A stretch of DNA of 37,802 nucleotides from JADKCL01 sp031424495 (GTDB lineage: Bacteria > Bacteroidota > Bacteroidia > J057 > JADKCL01), in contig JANPHP010000064.1 in the NCBI GenBank assembly GCA_031424495.1, positions 1 through 37,802 on the forward strand. The letters are read 5' to 3'. A program made the position numbers and the translations under genes. The notes beneath the pieces were generated by a model that was given only the letters and a program-made list of their open reading frames with translations, was not told the origin of the DNA and did no database searches. Shown here one piece after another: positions 33,218 through 37,802 of this stretch (positions are counted from its first letter, which is position 1; the number at the start of each line of letters is the position of its first letter).

Positions 33218-33364
33218 GATGCGATGGATTTCATAGGGTTAAGTTAAGGAGAATGTAAACCAAGTGTGCGGTTTGGGAATTTTGTGCTGTGAATTGGGAC
33301 GACTGTGCAGTCCTCTTGGGAATTGTAGCGCCAACTTCGTTTAAATCTTAATCGAAAATAAAAT

Positions 33365-34897
33365 ATGGCAACGCTCACTTCTCCGACCACTGCTGCCTTT
33401 CCAGGCACCGCGGTTCACTTCAAAGAACGCTATGATAACTTCATCGGCGGTCAATTTGTAGCGCCTGTCTCGGGCACCTATTTTGAAAATATTTCCCCCA
33501 TCCATGGTAAAGCATTCACCTCTGCAGCTCGTTCAGGTGCCGCCGACATCGAGTTGGCTCTGGATGCCGCCCACGCCGCCTTTGCAACTTGGAGCAAGAC
33601 ATCCGCAGCTGCGCGGTCCAATGTCTTGCTCAAGATCGCCAAAGTCATGGAAGACAATCTCGAATACCTCGCCACTGTCGAAACGATCGACAACGGCAAG
33701 GCCATTCGTGAGACGCTGGCGGCAGACTTGCCGCTCTGCATCGACCACTTCAAATATTTTGCTGGGGTGATCAGGGCCGAGGAAGGCAGCATTTCCGAGC
33801 ACGACGAGACGACCGTTTCCATCAACCTGCACGAGCCGCTGGGCGTGGTGGGGCAGATCATTCCTTGGAATTTTCCGCTCCTCATGGCCACTTGGAAAAT
33901 CGCGCCCGCCCTCGCAGCAGGCTGCACGGTGGTCGTGAAGCCCGCCGAGCAGACGCCGACATCGCTCATCGTGCTCATGGAGCTGATCGCCGAGGTAGTC
34001 CCCGCTGGCGTCATCAACGTCGTCACAGGCTTCGGCCCAGAAGCAGGCAAGCCGCTCGCCACCTCGCCGCGCGTCCAAAAGGTAGCTTTTACAGGTGAGA
34101 CGACCACCGGCCGCCTCATCATGCAATATGCCTCGGAAAACCTCATCCCCGTCACGATGGAGCTGGGCGGCAAGTCCCCCAATATCTTCTTCGAATCGGT
34201 GGGTGCACACGACGATGCATTTTTTGACAAGGCCATTGAAGGCGCAGTGATGTTTGCCTTGAACCAAGGTGAAGTGTGCACTTGTCCCTCACGGATTTTG
34301 GTGCATGAGAACATCTATGACCGCTTCATGGAGCGTGTGATCGCCCGCACCAAGGCCATCGTGATGGGCAATCCGCTGGATCGCAGCACCATGATGGGCG
34401 CTCAGGCCTCTGAGGATCAGTACAACAAGATCTTGAGTTATTTTGACATCGGCAAGCAAGAGGGAGCCGAGGTGCTTTGTGGCGGCGTCGCCCAGTCGCT
34501 GAACAGTGGTTTGGAAAACGGATACTACATCCAGCCGACCATTTTCAAGGGCCACAACAAGATGCGCATCTTTCAGGAGGAAATCTTTGGGCCAGTGGTG
34601 TCTGTGACCACGTTCAAGACGACCGAAGAAGCCATCGCGATCGCCAATGACACGCTCTATGGCTTGGGCGCAGGTGTGTGGACGCGCGACGCACACGAGA
34701 TTTACCAAGTGCCGAGGGCAATACAAGCAGGTAGGGTTTGGGTGAATTGTTACCACCACTACCCAGCCCACGCACCATTTGGCGGCTACAAAAAATCAGG
34801 CTTTGGCCGCGAAAACCACAAGATGATGCTCGGCTACTATCGGCAGACCAAAAATATGCTGATCTCTTATTCGAAGGATAAGCTCGGCTTTTTCTAA
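33365..34897 (+). CDS. NAD(P)-dependent aldehyde dehydrogenase (AldB/ExaC-like)
   Basis: 510 residues, the normal length (E. coli AldB has 512). The ALDH motifs are in place: PWNFPLLMATWKIAPALAAG for the cofactor domain, Glu266 in MELGGKSP as general base, and Cys305 in NQGEVCTCPSR as nucleophile, with a second Cys two residues on. The C-terminal PFGGYKKSGFGREN and the final KLGFF match the AldB/ExaC subgroup, which oxidises acetaldehyde and related short aldehydes to acids. An AraC regulator is divergent, a perfect terminator follows the stop, and a DUF779 gene lies just beyond; that pairing is well known for this subgroup. The ATG at 33365 is preceded by an A-rich leader. Confidence 0.93.
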   Translation: MATLTSPTTAAFPGTAVHFKERYDNFIGGQFVAPVSGTYFENISPIHGKAFTSAARSGAADIELALDAAHAAFATWSKTSAAARSNVLLKIAKVMEDNLEYLATVETIDNGKAIRETLAADLPLCIDHFKYFAGVIRAEEGSISEHDETTVSINLHEPLGVVGQIIPWNFPLLMATWKIAPALAAGCTVVVKPAEQTPTSLIVLMELIAEVVPAGVINVVTGFGPEAGKPLATSPRVQKVAFTGETTTGRLIMQYASENLIPVTMELGGKSPNIFFESVGAHDDAFFDKAIEGAVMFALNQGEVCTCPSRILVHENIYDRFMERVIARTKAIVMGNPLDRSTMMGAQASEDQYNKILSYFDIGKQEGAEVLCGGVAQSLNSGLENGYYIQPTIFKGHNKMRIFQEEIFGPVVSVTTFKTTEEAIAIANDTLYGLGAGVWTRDAHEIYQVPRAIQAGRVWVNCYHHYPAHAPFGGYKKSGFGRENHKMMLGYYRQTKNMLISYSKDKLGFF

Positions 34898-34924
34898 GGT
34901 AAATGTGTGGTTAGAGGAGGTTGC

Positions 34925-34960
34925 GCTCGGGCCTGACACTGGTCAGGCCCGAGCATTTTT
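34925..34960 (+). terminator. Rho-independent terminator of the aldehyde dehydrogenase gene
   Basis: GCTCGGGCCTGAC (34925-34937) and GTCAGGCCCGAGC (34942-34954) pair perfectly over 13 bp with a 4-nt loop, then ATTTTT. It lies 28 nt after the stop and separates the dehydrogenase from the DUF779 gene, which therefore may need its own promoter or read-through. Confidence 0.9.
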
Positions 34961-35013
34961 GGGAATGTATGCGAAACACAATTCCATCAAAACAGCCCTG
35001 ATAGCTTACCCCA

Positions 35014-35049
35014 ATTATCCATTATCCATTGTCCATTGTCAATTATCCC
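35014..35049. repeat. Heptameric tandem repeat before the DUF779 start codon
   Basis: ATTATCC, ATTATCC, ATTGTCC, ATTGTCA and a final ATTATCC in near-perfect 7-bp register, ending 5 nt before the ATG at 35054. Slippage here would change the distance between promoter and start. Such heptamer runs are short sequence repeats, not CRISPR. Confidence 0.65.
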
Positions 35050-35053
35050 CAAA

Positions 35054-35428
35054 ATGATCCCCCGAATAACCGCCACCCCCGAAGCGCTCGACCTGATCGA
35101 CGAATTGACCGCACTGCACGGCAAGCTCATGTTTCACCAGAGCGGCGGCTGTTGCGATGGCTCGCAGCCCATGTGCTTCCAAAAAGGCGAATTCAAAGTC
35201 GGCTATAGCGACGTCTGCCTAGGATTGGTCGCCGGCATCGAGTTTTGGATGAGCAAAGACCAATTCAGCTATTGGAAGCATACCCAGCTCATCCTCGACG
35301 TGACCAATGGGCGCGGAGCGAGTTTTTCGTTGGAGATTCCACTGGGAAAGCGCTTTTTGATCCGTTCGCGCATGTTTGAGGAGGACGAATTGCTGCAATT
35401 GGATGCGTTAAGGTATCTGGTGGACTAA
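35054..35428 (+). CDS. DUF779 domain-containing protein
   Basis: 124 residues from the ATG at 35054; a TTG at 35036 in the repeat is less likely. The protein keeps the DUF779 pattern: RITATPEALDLIDELTALHG, the Cys-rich HQSGGCCDGSQPMCF, the central GVEFWMS-like GIEFWMSKDQFSYWKHTQL, and the final EIPLGKRFLIRSR. DUF779 genes lie next to AldB/ExaC-type dehydrogenases in many bacteria. The CC and downstream Cys/His suggest metal binding, but its job is not established; a role in dehydrogenase maturation or metal supply is a guess. No signal peptide, so cytoplasmic. Confidence 0.88.
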   Translation: MIPRITATPEALDLIDELTALHGKLMFHQSGGCCDGSQPMCFQKGEFKVGYSDVCLGLVAGIEFWMSKDQFSYWKHTQLILDVTNGRGASFSLEIPLGKRFLIRSRMFEEDELLQLDALRYLVD

Positions 35429-35618
35429 ATAACACAGCGGATTCCTGGTCCAAAAGTCTTGCGATCCAAGTCAAGGGCAGCCTCGAAGGCATTTTTTTGC
35501 ATTGACGGAAGGTGGTTTTTCTCATCATTCACCCAATCGCCCTTTATACGGGTTTAGAGCCACTTTTGTCGGAACACAGTCACATAGCGAGGTCAATAAC
35601 CAATAATTTTTCAGATTA

Positions 35619-35650
35619 TTTGGAAATCTTGAAATAGACGATTATATTCG
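35619..35650 (+). promoter_or_regulatory. Bacteroidota-type promoter for the 74-residue lipoprotein
   Basis: TTTG at 35619-35622, a 20-nt spacer, then TATATTCG at 35643-35650 (7 of 8 to TAnnTTTG). The start would fall near 35657, leaving a leader of about 44 nt, very AT-rich, before the ATG at 35701. Confidence 0.6.
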
Positions 35651-35700
35651 CCTAAGCATTCACCATAAGTAAATTTCAATTAATCCATATTTATAATTTT

Positions 35701-35925
35701 ATGAAAAAGATTTCTTTGTTGATCCTTTGCGCTGGAATGGCGCTCGGTCTCGCTTCCTGCCGTAAGGACTACACCTGCACCTGCACCTACAATGCTGGTT
35801 CAGGCAATGTTACCGTTCCTGTCATCTATGACAATGTCAAGAAAAGCGACGCCACCGAGGCTTGCGAAAATTCTGAAGCAGTGTTCAAGACCGCCGATCC
35901 AAACGCCACCTGCACACTGAATTGA
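35701..35925 (+). CDS. Small lipoprotein
   Basis: 74 residues. MKKISLLILCAGMALGLASC is a textbook lipoprotein signal with lipobox LASC (Cys20). The mature part is about 55 residues, with a Cys-Thr-Cys (YTCTCTYN) and two further Cys (EACENSE, ATCTLN) that could form two disulfides. Small Bacteroidota lipoproteins of this type (RKDYTCTC start) are frequent; function is unknown. It has its own promoter and terminator, so it is a single-gene unit. Confidence 0.8.
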   Translation: MKKISLLILCAGMALGLASCRKDYTCTCTYNAGSGNVTVPVIYDNVKKSDATEACENSEAVFKTADPNATCTLN

Positions 35926-35945
35926 TTTTCAGTATCCAGAACAAG

Positions 35946-35980
35946 CAATCCCTGCTCAAGATAGCGGGGATTGTTGTTTC
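35946..35980 (+). terminator. Rho-independent terminator of the small lipoprotein gene
   Basis: CAATCCCTGCT (35946-35956) pairs with AGCGGGGATTG (35963-35973) with one T-G wobble and a 6-nt loop, followed by TTGTTTC. It lies 20 nt after the stop. Confidence 0.7.
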
Positions 35981-36321
35981 TGGGGCATACGTTTCATCAT
36001 CTCCAAGGAGCTAGCACGAGGTTGGGCAAGTGCAGACGCGCCATGGACGATGCTCAGGGCTGTTTTGCTGTTCGGTTAAGTGTGGTTCTTGCGGCTCGCA
36101 TGCCGCTCACAACAATACCCGCCATCGATGGATGCATTGCCGCAACTGGAGGAGGTGCTGTTTTTGATTGATTGGGGTTGCATTTGCCCCAAGCAATGGC
36201 TTTTCGATCATTTGTCGATCAGCAACACGCCCTAATAAGCGATTAGAAAGATTCCGATCGGCAAAAAAAAGCATTGTTTTTCCATTCGGTGGATCGAAAT
36301 TCGAATACGAAGGCAACTTCC
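35981..36321. other. Intergenic stretch, no gene seen
   Basis: About 340 bp between the two lipoprotein genes. Only short, unsupported frames. No promoter box with both elements was recognised. Confidence 0.4.
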
Positions 36322-36762
36322 TTGATTCATTCGTTTCCGATAGCGCGCTTTTTGGGCGTGTTTTTCCTTTTGTGGATAATTTGCACGAGCTGTAAGGATG
36401 ATGTGGTAAATCCGCAAGTACACAACAAAGATCTCAAGGGCTTTTGGGCGCCTTATTTCATCCAAGACTCCACCGGAACCTTTGTTTGGCCAGCGATTTC
36501 GGGGAACAGTATCTTCCAATTTTACTGCGATTGCATCCTTTTTGGTGACAATTGCAAATGCGAGCCCATCTTTTGGGACGGCATCGAAGAAATCGACAAT
36601 CGCGTCCACGGAAATGGAAGATACTCGATTTCAAGCGATAACATCTTAGAAATTAGAAAGACGGGATGGGATCGGGATTTGCCCATCATCAAGTTTTCCG
36701 GTGACACGATGTGGCTGCAGGAAGGCAATGATATTTGCAAAATGAGACGAAAATCGGATTAG
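36322..36762 (+). CDS. Lipoprotein of unknown function
   Basis: The reading frame has no ATG start. I chose TTG at 36322 because AAGG lies 9 nt ahead of it and it gives a compact signal (LIHSFPIARFLGVFFLLWII, then CTSC, with first residue Met) of 146 residues in total. A TTG at 36274 would add 16 polar residues (162 total). The Cys of CTSC-KDD is the likely lipid anchor; Cys at -3 makes the lipobox atypical. The mature part has a LKGFWAPYFIQD start, a Cys-rich FYCDCILFGDNCKCEPIFWD in the middle and a YSISSDNILEIRK strand pair, reminiscent of lipocalin-like lipoproteins, but the family is not recognised. Confidence 0.55.
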   Translation: MIHSFPIARFLGVFFLLWIICTSCKDDVVNPQVHNKDLKGFWAPYFIQDSTGTFVWPAISGNSIFQFYCDCILFGDNCKCEPIFWDGIEEIDNRVHGNGRYSISSDNILEIRKTGWDRDLPIIKFSGDTMWLQEGNDICKMRRKSD

Positions 36763-36855
36763 AAAGTAGCGCAAGTGGAGTCATGATTTCTGACCATAAT
36801 ATTTCACCATGGCCACGCTGCCACTCTTGCAAGGAAGGTTATCATTTCCAATTTC

Positions 36856-37802
36856 TCATCGATCGGACTGGTTGTTCCGCCCAGCATTTCCGCCCCAGCA
36901 ATACCACTTGTCGACCAACGCATTCCCAGTCTTCACAACCGCCATTTTGCCATTCACGCAAGGCGCATAATAATTGCCCGCCGCAGCAATCGGTTGTTGG
37001 CGGAGTTTTTCGCCAGTGGCATAGTGCTTGGCAATTGCACCCGTGAGCGGGTCAAACTCGCGGATCATGCCGTCCATGCAAGCGACGACGACCCTGCCGT
37101 TGACGGCAATCGGTGGGGCCATCATCGCGCCGCCATCGTCATCGAGCGAGGTCGGATAGCGCCATTCCCAGACCTGTGCGAGGGTTTTTGCGTCGAGGCA
37201 GCGCAAGACATGGCTTTGGGTGGCGTAGATCTTACCATTGAGCGCGAGCGGACGCGAGCCCTCGTAGCTCATCACTGAAAAGATGGAGGATGCGCCCACG
37301 AGGATCTCGGCTGTGATGCTCCCCGGTGCGGCCGCAGCAAGCCCGATGGAGCCGGTATTGAGGCTGGTATTGCTGGCAGCCGAGGCATATTGCGTTTTCT
37401 CATTGGCCTTCAAATCGAGGTAGGGAGCGTCTTGGAAGGTCGTTGCCTTCAGCAAGTCCAGCGTAGAGGCATCAAATGCTGCAATGCGCTCGCGCACAAC
37501 ACTGTTGAGCGCGTCGCGCTGCCCCATATACACCTGCCCGTCTGCGACCGTGGGGGCACTCGTCGCAAACAACTTCTTCTCGGCGATCGTCGTACCCGTT
37601 TTACGATCGAGAATATAGGAGACGCCAGCGAATGTATTGAAATACAGGTTGTCGCCAGATGCCACGGCGCTCGACATGACCTCGCCATTGATCCATTGCT
37701 GCCAGACGATGGCACCTGTTTTCAAATCAAAACAGGCCATGGCATAGCCTCTGCCATCTGCTTGTTCGCGACCCAATTGGCTGCCGTCGCGGTCTTCATA
37801 GC
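36856..37802 (-). CDS. PQQ-like beta-propeller repeat protein, C-terminal part
   Basis: The frame stays open to the right edge of the window, with family-like sequence (YEDRDGSQLGREQADGRGYA) before the first internal Met, so the true start lies outside. About 315 residues are visible. Propeller blades are seen as repeated A-x-D-x-x-T-G-x-x-x-W segments: CFDLKTGAIVWQQWI, YILDRKTGTTIAEKKLFATS, CLDAKTLAQVWEWRYP and EFDPLTGAIAKHYATG, each followed by PxxxxGxVY(V/A)-type strands. It is an outer-surface or periplasmic propeller, either a PQQ-binding dehydrogenase-like protein or a BamB-like structural one. The catalytic site of true quinoproteins cannot be judged from this half. No sorting domain at the end (GRNNQSDR). 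Confidence 0.8.
   Translation of the reverse strand, partial: YEDRDGSQLGREQADGRGYAMACFDLKTGAIVWQQWINGEVMSSAVASGDNLYFNTFAGVSYILDRKTGTTIAEKKLFATSAPTVADGQVYMGQRDALNSVVRERIAAFDASTLDLLKATTFQDAPYLDLKANEKTQYASAASNTSLNTGSIGLAAAAPGSITAEILVGASSIFSVMSYEGSRPLALNGKIYATQSHVLRCLDAKTLAQVWEWRYPTSLDDDGGAMMAPPIAVNGRVVVACMDGMIREFDPLTGAIAKHYATGEKLRQQPIAAAGNYYAPCVNGKMAVVKTGNALVDKWYCWGGNAGRNNQSDR

Noticed and set aside
33478..34314. 278-codon minus-strand frame antisense to the aldehyde dehydrogenase
   Set aside because: Shadow frame; the plus strand has all dehydrogenase motifs.

Overview
The window looks like a chromosomal segment of an environmental member of the Bacteroidota, possibly Saprospiria- or Chitinophagia-like. 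The evidence is: several exported proteins ending in type IX secretion (T9SS) type-A sorting domains; an HTCC/Y_Y_Y propeller sensor kinase paired with a LytTR response regulator; promoters of the Bacteroidota form TTTG-N19/20-TAnnTTTG; few Shine-Dalgarno sites; and many small lipoproteins. No rRNA, tRNA, integrase, intact insertion sequence or CRISPR array was seen. The genus assignment is inference.

Layout. 1-4.1 kb: the C-terminal part of a FAD-dependent oxidoreductase, a short-chain dehydrogenase with an AraC regulator upstream of it, a DUF547 exported protein translationally coupled (ATGA overlap) to a glycosyltransferase-like remnant, and a truncated SBBP propeller protein. 4.5-7.9 kb: a putative heme-binding-like beta-barrel protein on the minus strand; divergent from it, an SH3-plus-serine-hydrolase protein with an N-terminal motif reminiscent of contractile-injection-system cargo, followed by a leucine-rich-repeat gene that appears frameshifted. 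8.2-11.1 kb: two large secreted proteins, the second with a T9SS tail. 11.3-14.6 kb: a possible 39-residue lipoprotein missed by length filters, and a RapA-type SNF2 ATPase. 15.1-20.2 kb: a giant T9SS beta-helix adhesin-like protein containing an internally duplicated module of about 440 residues. 20.3-26 kb: SRPBCC protein, exported proteins, an orphan T9SS tail, a lipoprotein, a non-coding array of about 33 palindromic 21-22 bp repeats, and a full-length SBBP/T9SS propeller protein.

26-31.1 kb: the sensor kinase and LytTR regulator pair, then a convergent sterol-desaturase-family fatty acid hydroxylase. 31.3-32.2 kb: an Rpn-family PD-(D/E)XK nuclease. 32.3-35.4 kb: an AraC regulator divergent from an AldB/ExaC-like aldehyde dehydrogenase with its customary DUF779 partner, a plausible aldehyde or alcohol oxidation unit. 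35.7-37.8 kb: two lipoproteins and the C-terminal part of a PQQ-like propeller protein that runs off the window.

The strongest unexplained signals are (i) the 731-bp array of phased palindromes at 23.3-24.05 kb; (ii) a 28-bp element (25 of 28 identical) directly upstream of the inferred -33 box of two separate exported-protein genes, one of them divergent from the sensor kinase; and (iii) the 4.5-7.9 kb cluster around the cargo-like hydrolase.
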